Below, piece after piece: positions 53,439-64,000 of a stretch of 64,000 nt of DNA. Positions within the stretch are counted from its first letter, which is position 1. Every line of letters begins with the position of its first letter. The stretch covers positions 17,116,501 to 17,180,500 of the forward strand of contig NC_088359.1 in assembly GCF_036884655.1 (NCBI RefSeq), written 5' to 3'. Both the position numbers and the translations under genes were made by a program. Under the pieces are notes generated by a model. The model worked only from the letters and a program-made list of their open reading frames with translations. It did not search any database and had not been told where the DNA came from. Origin of the DNA: Musa acuminata AAA Group (Eukaryota > Streptophyta > Magnoliopsida > Zingiberales > Musaceae).

Positions 53439-54569
53439 AACCCACCCTCTTCAAATCAGCCTTGTCCTCGAGGTTGATGATTCATGAATTTTGGGAATTT
53501 GATCTTCAAGTCATCATAGTTCTCCCAAGTGGCATCTTCTGTTAGTTGGTTTGCCCACTGTATTAGCAATTCAGTAGTGGATCATCGTCGTCGAGTCACG
53601 ATCCGTCGATCAATAATGGTACTTGGCTGAGTCTGAAGTTCTCTTTGGGTAGTCATATTTGGTGGGTGGCTTTGGGCTATCTCCAAGCACCTAATTACAA
53701 CTTCCGTCTGGCTGTCGATTTGTGGGTGATATGCCATACTCCTTTTCAATTTAGTACCCTGCACATGGAATAACTTTGTCCAAAATCTGCTCGTAAAGAT
53801 GCAAGTAGAATTTATCATAAGCACAATGCATCCCTTATAGTGTAATTCTTTTGAGTCCCAATTGTAATGAGCCATGGGGCTTGGTGCTTCCTCCAATTTT
53901 TTTATAATCTTACAAGTCTCTGAATCTTCCTGTCATTCCATCTTAATATCCTTAAGAAAGTCGCTGGTCGAAAGTGAAATGGCCGAAACTTCAACTTGCT
54001 CGGGTAGCTGCGAAATCGCATCTGCAAGAATATTCTCTTTCCGCTTTTTGTAAGTTATTTCATAATCAAATCCAAGAAGTTTTATTACCCTTTTTTGCTG
54101 CTCACGGGATGATATTTTTCGCTCAAAAAAGTACTTGAGGCTTTTATGGTCGGTTTTAATTTGAAATCATCGGCTAATCAAGTAGGGTCTCCACCTTGTT
54201 GCTCCGCACACAATGGCGAGCATCTCCTTATCATATGTTGACTTATTTTGATTGGAGGGAGATAATATCTTGCTAGTGTATGTGAGTGATCGACCATCTT
54301 GCATGAGAATGGCTCCAATTCTGACTCCAGATGCGTCGGCCTCAATAATGAAGGGTCGGTTGAAATATGGTAGTGTTAGCACCAGCGTCGTCATCATGGC
54401 TGCCTTAAGTTTGTCGAAGGTAGCGGAGGCTCTGTCCGACCATTGGAAGACATCTTTTTTCAGAAAGGAAGTAAGTGGTGCACTGATCTCTCCATAGTTT
54501 TTCACGAACTTGCAATAGTAGCCTGTTAAACCCAAAAACCATGTAGCAATTTATGTTCCTCGGGGTCAG
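53439..54569 (-). pseudogene. A2 partial pol: chromodomain, truncated integrase, RNase H
   Basis: The minus strand encodes the chromodomain end, the integrase remnant with the same junction as A0 and A1 ([14 protein letters not shown]), and RNase H ([26 protein letters not shown]) up to the start of the RT connection (GLTGYYCKFVKNYG), where A3 cuts it at 54569. It has stops at 53582, 54167 and elsewhere. The rest of A2 is not in the window. Confidence 0.85.
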
Positions 54570-55007
54570 TGATAGAACCCTTGCAGATTCTAAACTTGGG
54601 GTTGATCTCTTTAGGGGATCGGCCTCCTTAGAACTCTATAGGGGTTCCTCCCTCCAAGTTGCTGCTCAAAGGCTGCAGAAAAGATTCATCTATTGCTTAA
54701 GAAAAGAGAAGGAATACATGGCTATTTATAGGGCTTCTAAATCCTAACTCCTAATAGGACTCCTACTTAAGACTCTTACTTCTAACCAACTCCTAATAGG
54801 ACTCCTACTCAAGACTCCTATTCCCTTACAACTCCTAATTCTTCTCTAAGAAAAAACCTCCTACATGAATGCCCCTCACAATTAGGACTCTCCTAGCTAG
54901 AGTCCTAACAAAATGTCCCTCTCAATTAGGACTCTCCTAGCTAGAGTCCTAACATTTTTATATGAATGTCCCTCTCAATTAGGACTCTCCAAGCTAGAGT
55001 CCTAACA
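54570..55007 (-). repeat. A3 3' LTR
   Basis: A 438-bp LTR whose first bases are TGATAGAACCC, one change from the family TGTTAG tip, ending CCTAACA at 55007. It has a TATA box near 54721-54729 on the minus strand. It is inserted in A2 pol. No right end or TSD is visible because A3 is broken at 58757. Confidence 0.87.
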
Positions 55008-57187
55008 GACCCGCCCTCTTCAAATCAGCCTTGTCCTCGAGGCTGATGATTCATGAATTCTGGGAATTTGATCTTCAAGTCGTCATAGTTCTCCCAAGTG
55101 GCATCTTATTTTGGTATGTTCGCCCACTGTATTAGCACTTCATTAGTGGGTCGTCGTCGTCGAGTCATGATCCGTCGATCAATAATGGCACTTGGCTGGG
55201 TCTGGAGTTCTCTTTGGGTAGTCATATTTGGTGGGTGGCTTTGGGGTGTCTCCAAGCACATGTTTAAAACTTCCGGTTGGCTATTGGTTTGTGGGTGATA
55301 TGTCGTACTCTTTTTCAATTTAGTACCCTGCATATAGAATAACTTTGTCCAAAATCTGCTATTGAAGATGCAAGTAGAATTTGTCACAAGCACAATGCGT
55401 CCCTTATAGTGTAATTCTTTTGAGTCCCAATTGTAATGAGCCATGGGGCTTGGTGCTTCCTCCAATTTTTTTATAATCTTACTAGTATCTGAATCTTCCT
55501 GCCATTCCATCTTAATATCCTCAAGGAAGTCGCTGGTCGGAAGTGAAACGGTCGAAACTTCAATTTGCTCGGGTAGCTGCGAAAGCGCATCTGCAAGAAC
55601 ATTCTCTTTCCCCTTTTTGTAAGTTATTTCAAAATCAAATCCAAGAAGTTTTGTTACCCATTTTTGCTGCTCGGGGGAAGATATCTTCTGCTCCAAGAGA
55701 TATTTTAGGCTTTTATGGTCGGTCTTGATTTGAAAGTATCGCCTGATCAAGTACAATCTCCACCTCGTTGCTGCGCGCACAATGGCGAGCATCTCCTTAT
55801 CATATGTTGACATATTTTGATCGGAGGGAGATAATGCCTTGCTAGTGTATGCGAGTGGTTGACCATCTTGCACGAGAATGGCTCCAATTCTGACTCCAGA
55901 TGTGTCGGCCTCAATAATGAAGGGTCGGTTGAAATCTGGTAGTGTTAGCACCGGCGTCGTCGTCATGGCTGCCTTAAGTTTGTCGAAGGCAGCGGAGGCT
56001 CTGTCCAACCATTGGAAGACCTCTTTTTCTAGTAAGGAAGTAAGTGGTGCACTGATCTTTCCATAGTTTTTCAATAACTTGCGGTAGTAGCCTGTTAAAC
56101 CCAGAAAGCCATGTAGCAATTTTATGTTTCTAGAGGTCGGCCAGTTTTGCATTGCTCCAATTTTGAAGGGGTCCACTGTCACACCTTCCTCTGATATGAT
56201 ATGCCCAAGATATTCCACCTTTTGTTGAAGAAAGCAAAAATTCGTGGTTGTTGTGTGTTCAAAAGGTGGTTTTCCGTATGTCTTCTTCGCATGCTCATAT
56301 TTGATGATACCCGGATCAAAAGTCCAGCTTTGTAAAGATTTTTGCTCCCTTTCATCTAGCAATTCATCTACTATTGGAATAAAGTATTTGTCCTTGATGA
56401 TTATGCCATTGAGAGCTCGGTAATCAACACATATTCGCCTTGTTCCGTCCTTATTGCGTACAAGTAGCACCGGCGAAGAGTAAAGGTTGCAACTTGGCCG
56501 AATAACTCTTGTTTCGAGCATTTCTTTTATAATCCTTTCTATTTCATCCTTCTGGAGATATGGATACTGATATGGCTGAGCATTTGCTGAAGATTTTCCT
56601 GGAAGAATCATTATACAATGATCATGCCGATAGGTAAGAGGTAGGTTGTGCGGTTCATCAAATATATTTGAAAATTCAGCAAGCAAAGGAAGTAGATTTG
56701 GATCTTCAAATTCTGTTGGCTCTCCCTTAGTTTGCTGCTCAAGTTGTACCAAAAAGCCGTTGCATGCTTTATGCAAAACATTCTCCATTTGTTGTGTGCA
56801 AATCGTTGTTATGTCGCCCCCACGTTTCCCGTGCAATGTCACCTGTTTCTCCTTACTGTAAAATTTCATAATTAGTTTCATAAAATTCCACAAAATATCA
56901 CCTAATGTCGTCAACCATTTAATTCTGAGCATGGCCTCATGATTGTTAAGAGGGAGAAGGAAGAGATCTGCAATTATCTCTTGGTCCTGCAGCAATAGTT
57001 TCTCCTGCAAGCGCCTATGATCACAATTCAAAATCCGTCCGTCGGTGACCTTAACATCAAACCTGCAGCGATTCTCGATAGGTAATGATATCCGAATAGC
57101 AAGCTTACTATTTAGAAAGTTAGTAGTACTGCCCGTGTCGATGAGAACAGTGATTGGTTGTTGTTTAAGAAGGCCTCCAATTTTCAT
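55008..57187 (-). pseudogene. A3 pol: protease to chromodomain, longest family-A frame
   Basis: A single open stretch of 693 codons (57187-55106) covers protease (DTGSTTNF), RT fingers, the off-frame segment in place of the palm ([14 protein letters not shown]), [12 protein letters not shown], complete-looking RNase H and the truncated integrase. It ends in the chromodomain at a GAA to TAA codon (55106-55108, ANIPK then stop before DATWENY). It shows that frame is kept across both deletions. There is no YxDD, no HHCC finger, and only the glutamate region of the integrase core. Confidence 0.9.
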
Positions 57188-58213
57188 CGTTTGCGGGTTT
57201 GAGTAGCTAGCTAGTGTATGTACCGTAACTTCGGTCAGTTGTGGCTCTTCTTCTGCATCTTCTTCTTCATGTTCAAAGCTCTCTTTTGGATGTTCAATGA
57301 CCTCTTCTTCTATCGGTTCAATCTTAAGAAGTCCCCCTTTACTACAGCGATGCTCACGGCTCCACGGTTTGTCACAATGCCAACATAACCCCTTCGCATA
57401 TCGCTCCCGAAGCTCTTCTCTTGTTAACCTCTTTAGTGTAGGGACTTGGTCGACAGTAGGGGGGGCTTAGGGCTTCAATATTACTAGTTGAGGAGAGACC
57501 CTAGTCCTCCGAGCTTCATGGTTCAATTGTTCCTCTTGATGTCGTGCGAAAGAGATGGCTGCCATAAGCGTATACGGTTGTCGCGCTTTAACTTCTCCTC
57601 GGATCTCCAGCTTCAAGCCCTCAATGAAGGTCCACAATAGCTGTTTTTGAGACCAATCATGAGTTTGATTAGATAATCTTTCAAACCTGGTTTGGTACTC
57701 CTGAATGGTGGAGATTTGATGGATCTTTGCTAGTTGTTCATCAATATTCTCGTAATCGGTTGGTTTGAAGCGAATCAGCAGTCCTTCTTTGAATTGTCGC
57801 CATGAAAGGACTCCATAAGTATGTTCAAACTAGTCAAACCACTGTATAGCATCCCCTTCAAGATGTATAGCTACAATTTTCACCATAGATACATCCGCGA
57901 TTTTGTGGTACCGAAAATATCGCTATGCGCGTGAGATCCAACCAATCGGGTCTCCTTCTTCCCATCTAGGGAAGTCCACTCTCATGCATGGATAGTTGGG
58001 GTTGGTCATAGAGCTTCTCCTCTCTTGGAAGTCATATCTTTGGGGTTGGTGTGATTGGGCAAAGCTCTCTCCTTGATGTGATTTCTTCGGGCTTAGTGGT
58101 CGGCCCAATATGAGTTCGGTAAAGAGCATCCGAATCTTATCCTCCATTCGCGCCTCCAAGGCTTCAAATTTAGCATTGATTACCTCCTTAGATGCCATAA
58201 TATATGCCTCCAA
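57188..58213 (-). pseudogene. A3 gag
   Basis: The minus strand encodes the gag domain, knuckle ([14 protein letters not shown]) and acidic linker, in pieces. The N-terminal open stretch is 57923-58213 (MASKEVINAKFEAL). There is a stop where ARGC replaces the SRAERYF region (near 57925), another near 57470 (TTA to TAA), and others. It is more decayed than its pol. Confidence 0.85.
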
Positions 58214-58757
58214 ATCTATGATGTTAAGATCTCTCTTTTGTTGTTAGGTTAAAGGCATGTATAGGTTGAGAGAAGTGATGGTCAAAAGGGTTGGTGGATT
58301 GGTGGATGTAGGCTACGATTTAGGCTTGTTTTGTGGCAGTTTTGGGTGCAGTTTGAGGGTGTGGTTTAGTAGAGTTTTAGGGCTGTGGTTGAAAGTTTTG
58401 GATCTGTGGTAGATGGTAGCAAAGGTTTGACAGAAATCCGTGGAAGTTGCAGCAAGTATGTGCTGTCTTGTAAGAGTAGAATTGTCGTCGAAGAAACAAC
58501 GGTTTCTCGACGTAATTTCCACCAAAAACTTGAGAGAATTGAGGAGGGAATTGATAGCAAAATCATAGTTTATATGACAGCAAGGATATCTAATTTAATC
58601 AAGAAAATTTCGGCAGTATAACAGCAAGGAAATTGGTGCAAGTTGCAATTGCAGAATTATCGTCGAAAAATTTCAGCGGGGTACGATGAAAATTTGCAGC
58701 AACATAAAATCATTTTTAGAGATGAATTTCTTAATAGATCAATCTTAGATGGAAGTG
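58214..58757 (-). other. A3 5' leader, truncated
   Basis: Leader sequence like 17590-18130 of A1, including the MVEITSRNRC frame (58313-58525). It stops at 58757 within the leader, at GATGGAAG, where LINE sequence begins. About 700 bases of leader, the PBS and the 5' LTR are absent. Confidence 0.82.
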
Positions 58758-60918
58758 ATAACATTTCGGGAGAAATAGGATTAGGGAGACACCAGGTACC
58801 GTTAGCAATGAACTCGGAAACCTTCCAATCTTTGGGAGCCCCAAGATCTTTTCGTATTCTGTCGCCATATAATTGAAATATACTCTTTCCATTCACCCAG
58901 GGATCGTACCACATATTAGTACTAGTTCCAGAAGAGATTGCATAAGAAATGTGTTTGATTAGCCAATTCCTTGCCTTTAAAATTCCTTTCCAAGCTGTAG
59001 AGTGGTATGTTCTTGTTGAAATTTCCCAGATTGATTCCTTTGAAAGATACCTAGCAGAAACCCATTGTGACCATAAGGAACATTTGTTTTACAAAAGATC
59101 CCACAATTGTTGTACCAGGCATGCTTGATTCCAATCTCTAGTATTTCTCAAGTTTAGCCCCCCTTCATCTTTCGGTTTGCAAATGTTATCCCAATTTATC
59201 ATATGCATTGCCTTATCATTTGTGCCATTCCAGAAGAAGTTCATTAATAACCGTTCAATATCTTGGAGAAGTCCAACAGGCAGAAGAAATGCATTACACC
59301 AATATATAGAGTAGGAGTGCAATACAGAACGGATGAGTTCGAGTCGTCCTGCTTTTGATAGAAGCCTATTTTTCCAAGAAGAAATTCTATTCTTTATTTT
59401 TTGTAGGATAGGCTGACAGTGGGTTTTGTTAATCCATGTGGATATGAGCGGGAGACCCAAATAAGGAACTGACAGGCTTCCCTCACTAACCCCCAAAGTT
59501 TATGCAATAAAGACCTTATCCTCAACATAAGGGCTCATATATATTTTACTTTTCGCATGATTTAACTGAAGTCCAGAAACCATACCAAAGTCATTCATAA
59601 TAGTAGCCAGGTTATTTACTGAAGTTGGATCATTTTGGAGAAAGATAAGTAAATCATCTACAAATGTTATATGTGATATATGAATAGAGCCAGCATTGGG
59701 TACCTTAATGCTGCCATTTAAGACTGCATGTTCCAACATACAGCTAAGTCCTTCCATCGCAATAGTAAAGAGATACGAAGAGAGTGGATCACCTTGTCGG
59801 ATGCCATTCGTGCTCCTAAAAAAACCAATAGGTGAGCCATTAAAGAGTATCGAAAACTTTGGAGTTTCCAAGCAAGATTGAATCCAATTAACCCATTGCT
59901 GTGGGAAATTCATATTGAGGAGCATCTTATAGATAAATTTCCTATTAACTGAATCAAAGGCTTTCCGTAAATCAGCTTTAAAACATATTTTTGTCCCTCT
60001 TGCTTTTGAATGCAAATCTTTGACCAAGTCATTAGCAAGTAAAATGTTGTGATGTATACTTCTCCCTTTGATGAAAGCAGCTTGATTTGGGCTAATGATC
60101 TTGTGTATTACCTTTTGCATTCTATTTGCTAATACTTTGGAGATGATCTTGTAAATAAAGTTGCATAATGATATGGGTCGATAGTTCTCTAGTGAATCAG
60201 CCCCTGCATTCTTCGGAATTAAAGAAATAAAGGTGCAATTCATCTCTCTAAGAATATGACCTGAAGAGAAAAAATGTTGGCAAGCCTTGATCACATCATT
60301 TCCAATAATAGACCAAGCAGTTTGGTAAAATTCAGTTGGAAATCCATCTGGACCTGGGCTTTTGTGCTTTGGTGACTTAAAGACAACACATACAATTTCG
60401 TCGTCAGTAATTGGGGCATTGAGGATTGAAATAGCTTCTGAATCAAGTTTTCTAGTTGGCTCCACATGAATGTTATTAGTTTTCCCAGCTTGATTGAGTA
60501 AGGAATAAAAAAATTGCTCTGTGTGTGCTTTAACCTCATCTAAATTCTCAATAAGATTATCATCTTTGTCTCTGCATTTGCTGATACGGTTAACAGCCCT
60601 TCGAATAGCAATTGAAGCATAGAAAAATTTAGTATTGGAATCTCCTAGTGTAAGCCAATGCTGTCGAGACTTCTGCTTTACAAAACTTTCCTCCTGTTTT
60701 AAGGCTTGCATGAAGTTATTTCTGGCTTCTGTCTCTTTGTAGATAATATTCTCATCATTTGGCTGAAGTTGCAGCTCATATTGCAATGACATTAGTTCCT
60801 TCCTGCAAAATTGAACTGTGGTGGTAATATTGCCAAAGGTATTTGTATTCCACTCCTTTAGTGCTGCTTTACAGGCTTTGAGCTTTTGACATAAGATGTA
60901 AGGGGGGGATCCATGCAG
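58758..60918 (-). mobile_element. LINE block L-7, internal ORF2 fragment
   Basis: Minus-strand ORF2 from the endonuclease-RT linker (HGSPPYILCQKLKAC at about 60915) through all RT motifs to ISPEMLSL near 58770. Neither end is LINE-like: no poly(A) or 3' tail at the left, and the right end stops at GGATCCATGCA. CAA to TAA codons at 59500-59502 and 59089-59091 interrupt it, and FADD reads FVDD. The open stretch 59500-60978 extends into filler on the right. It is joined to family-A leader sequence in opposite orientation on either side. Confidence 0.85.
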
Positions 60919-60925
60919 CTCATAT

Positions 60926-61386
60926 CGTAACCCGCTGAAATTTTTCGACGACAATTCTGCAATTGCAACTTGCACCAATTTCCTTGCTGTTATACTGCCG
61001 AGATTTTCTTGATTAAATTAGATATCCATGCTGTCATATAAACTGTGTTTTTGCTATCAATTCCCTCCTCAATTCTCTCAAGTTTTTGGTGGAAATTACG
61101 TCGAGAAACCGTTGTTTCTTCGACGACAATTCTACTCTTACAAGACAGCACATACTTGCTGCAACTTCCACGGATTTCTGTCAAACCTTTGCTACCATCT
61201 ACCACAGATCCAAAACTTTCATCCACAGCCCTAAAACTCTACCAAACCACACCCTCAAACTGCACCCAAAACAAGCCTAAATCGTAGCCTACATCCACCG
61301 ATCCTCCAACCCTTTCGACCATCACTTCTCTCAACCTATACATGCCTTTAACCTGACAACAAAAGAGAGATCTTAATATCATAGAT
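60926..61386 (+). other. A4 5' leader, truncated
   Basis: Family-A leader on the plus strand, the mirror of 58214-58690. It starts at ATCGTAACCCGCTG after a few unassigned bases (60919-60925). The MVEITSRNRC frame is at 61086-61280. A TGA at about 61352-61354 separates it from gag, as in A1. Confidence 0.82.
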
Positions 61387-62712
61387 TTGGAGGTATATAC
61401 TATGGCATCTAAGGAGGCAATCGATGCTAAATTCGAAGCCTTGCAGGCGCGAATGGAGGATAAGATTCGGACGCTCTTTACCGAACTCAGATTGGGCCGA
61501 CTACTAAGTCCGAAAAAATCATATCATGGAGAGAGCTTTGCCCAATCGCACCAGGCCCGAAGAGATGAGTTCCAAGGGAGGGGAGGCTCTATGATCGATC
61601 CCAACTATCCACGCATAAGGGTGGACTTCCCTAGATGGGAAGAAGGAGACCCGATTGGTTGGATCTTGCACGCGGAGCGATATTTTCGGTACCACAAAAC
61701 CGCGGATGTATCTATGGTGAAAATTACAGCTATACATCTTGAAGGGGATGCTATTCAGTGGTTTGACTGGTTTGAACATACTTATGGAGTCCTTTCATGG
61801 CGACAATTCAAAGAAGAATTGCTGATTCGCTTCAGACCAACCGATTACGAGAATATTGATGAACAACTAGCAAAGATCCGACAAACCTCCACCATTCAGG
61901 AGTACCAAACCAGGTTTGAAAGGTTATCTAATCAAAATCATGATTGGTCTCAAAAACAGCTATTGAGGACCTTCATTGAGGGCTTGAAGCCGGAGATCCG
62001 AGGAGAAGTTAAAGCGCGACAACCGTACACGCTTATGGCAGCCATCTCTTTCGCACGACATCAAGAGGAGCAATTGAACCATGAAGCTCGGAGGAGTAGG
62101 GTCGCTCCTCAACCAGTAATATTGAAGCCCTCAGCCCCCCCTACTGTCGACCAAGTCCCTGCACCAAAGAGGTTAACAGGAGAAGAACTTCGGGAGCGAT
62201 ATGCGAAGGGGTTATGTTTGCATTGTGACGAGCCGTGGAGCCGTGAGCATCACTGTAGTAAAGGAGGACTTCTTATGATTGAATCGATAGAAGAAGAGGT
62301 CATTGAACATCCAAAAGAGAGCCTTGAACATGAAGAAGAAGATGCGGAAGAAGAGCCACAACCGACTGACGTTACAATACACGCACTAGCCAGTTACTCA
62401 AACCTGCAAACGATGAAAGTTGGAGGCCTTCTCAAACAACAACCGATCACTGTTCTCATCGACACGGGCAGTACTACTAACTTCCTATATAGTAAGCTTG
62501 TTGTTCGGATAGCATTACCTATCGAGAATCGCTGTAGGTTTGATGTTAAGGTCATCAACGGACGGATTTTGAATTGTGATCGTAGGCGCCCGCAGGAGAA
62601 ACTATTGCTGAAGGACCAAGAGATAATTGCAGATTTCTTCCTTCTCCCTCTTAACAATCATGAGGCCATGCTCAGAATTAAATGGTTGACGACATTAGGT
62701 GATATTTTCTGA
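61387..62712 (+). pseudogene. A4 gag and protease
   Basis: An open frame of 441 codons ([19 protein letters not shown]). It has the complete gag domain ([20 protein letters not shown] to [13 protein letters not shown]), knuckle [14 protein letters not shown], acidic linker, and protease DTGSTTNF followed by IKWLTTLGD. It ends at TGG to TGA (62710-62712), with pol continuing in the same frame. It is the best-preserved gag-protease of the family here. The knuckle has histidine where A1 has arginine before the last cysteine. Confidence 0.9.
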
Positions 62713-64000
62713 AATTTTATGAAACTAATTATGAAATTTTACAGTAAGGAGAAACATGTGACATTGCACGGGAAACGTGGGGGCGACATAACAACGATTT
62801 GCACACAACAAATGGAGAATGTTTTGCATAAAGCATGCAGCGGCTTTTTGGTACAACTTGAGCAGCAAACTAAGGGAGAGCCAACAAAAATTGAAGATCC
62901 AAATCTACTTCCTTTGCTTGCTGAATTTTCAAATATATTTGACGAACCGCGCAACCTACCTCTTACCTGTCGGCATGATCATTGTATAATGATTCTTCCA
63001 GGCAAATCTTCAGTAAATGCTCAGCCATATCAGTATCCACATCTCCAGAAGGATGAAATAGAAAGGATTATAAAAGAGATGCTCGAAATAGGAGTTATTC
63101 GGCCAAGTTGCAACCTCTACTCTTCGCCAGTGCTACTTGTACGCAAGAAGGACGGAACAAGGCGAATATGTGTTGATTACCGAGCTCTCAATGGCATAAT
63201 CATAAAGGACAAATACTTTATTCCAATAGTAGATGAATTGCTAGATGAAAGGGAGCACAAATCTTTACAAAGATGGACCTTTGATCCGGATATCATCAAA
63301 TACGAGTATGCGAAGAAGACATACCAAAAACCACCTTTTGAACATACAATAACCACTATGAATTTTTGCTTTCTTCAAAAGAAGGTGGAATATCTTGGGC
63401 ATATCATATCAGAGGAATGTGTGGTAGTAGACCCCTTCAAAATTGGAGCAATGCAAAACTGGCCGACCTCGAGAAACATAAAATTGCTACATGGCTTTCT
63501 GGGTTTAATAGGCTACTACCGCAAGTTCGTGAAAAACTATGGAAAGATCAGTGCACCACTTACTTCCTTACTAGAAAAAGATGTCTTCCAATGGTTGGAC
63601 AGAGCCTCCGCTGCCTTCGACAAACTTAAGGCAGCCATGACGACGACGCCGGTGCTAACACTACCAGATTTCAACCGACCATTCATTATTGAGGCCGACA
63701 CATCTGGAGTCAGAATTGGAGCCATTCTCATGCAAGATGGTCGACCACTCGCATACACTAGCAAGGCATTATCTCCCTCCGATCAAAATATGTCAACATA
63801 TGATAAGGAGATGCTTGCCATTGTGCGCGCAGCAACGAGGTGGAGATTGTACTTGATCAGGCAATACTTTCAAATCAAGACCGACCATAAAAGCCTAAAA
63901 TATCTCTTGGAGCAGAAGATATCTTCCCCCGAGCAGCAAAAATGGGTAACAAAACTTCTTGGATTTGATTTTGAAATAACTTACAAAAAGGGGAAAGAGA
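62713..64000 (+). pseudogene. A4 pol, open to the window end
   Basis: The same frame as gag stays open from 62713 to the end of the window (about 429 codons). It contains RT fingers ([29 protein letters not shown]), the off-frame replacement of the palm (SLQRWTFDPDIIKYEY), [11 protein letters not shown], and RNase H ([35 protein letters not shown]). No YxDD is present. The integrase part lies beyond the window. It keeps the extra codon (TTMNFCF) also found in A0, whereas A1 and A3 lack it. Confidence 0.88.

Noticed and set aside
58758..60918. L-7 as an ordinary truncated LINE insertion
   Set aside because: There is no poly(A), no 3' tail and no TSD; both ends are internal to ORF2.

Overview
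This window is intergenic plant DNA made of nested retrotransposons. I find no host gene, tRNA or rRNA anywhere in the 64 kb. The plant assignment rests on L1-type LINEs with a DUF4283-like ORF1 and a zf-RVT C-terminus, SIRE/Maximus-like Ty1-copia elements, a Tekay/Del-like Ty3-gypsy element with multi-kilobase LTRs, and a compact chromodomain-bearing Ty3-gypsy family (Reina-like, called family A here). Most LTR elements use a primer-binding site matching initiator tRNA-Met. The sequence does not name the species; a large monocot-type genome is my guess.

Target-site duplications (TSDs) and split element ends let the layers be read in order. The outermost element is copia C2 (44137-53002, minus strand). 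A Tekay-like element, G0, sits in the C2 3' LTR; its 5' part occupies 151-1922 and 41179-44136, and the rest lies left of the window. Family-A element A0 (1923-41173, TSD ATTTG) is inserted in the G0 5' LTR. Copia C1 (2952-32277, TSD GAACA) is inserted in A0 pol. Full-length LINE L-1 (10328-21779, 13-bp TSD) is inserted in C1 gag. Family-A element A1 (13937-19381, TSD TTGGT) is inserted in L-1 ORF2. That makes six levels. Side insertions are a composite LINE/copia/LINE block in the C1 5' LTR (22465-31484), a 4.06-kb solo Tekay-like LTR in A0 (34341-38401, TSD GTAGC), and short 5'-truncated LINE tails L-3 to L-6. On the right, A2 (53003-54569) lies in the C2 5' LTR, A3 (54570-58757) lies in A2, and a LINE block (58758-60918) joins A3 to an oppositely oriented copy, A4 (60926-64000).

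Two points stand out. First, all family-A copies that can be compared share the same two deletions in pol: the RT palm with the YxDD motif, and the integrase zinc finger plus the first two catalytic acids. The layering shows this defective form kept inserting over several successive rounds, so it was probably mobilised in trans. Second, copia C1 carries an intact 364-codon accessory ORF between pol and the 3' LTR. It is preceded by a GC-rich palindromic block like the one upstream of the LTR TATA box, and relatives C2 and C3 lack it.

Nearly all other coding regions are decayed. Most nonsense mutations are C-to-T or G-to-A transitions. The only long intact reading frames are the C1 accessory ORF and one LINE ORF1 (24535-26061).
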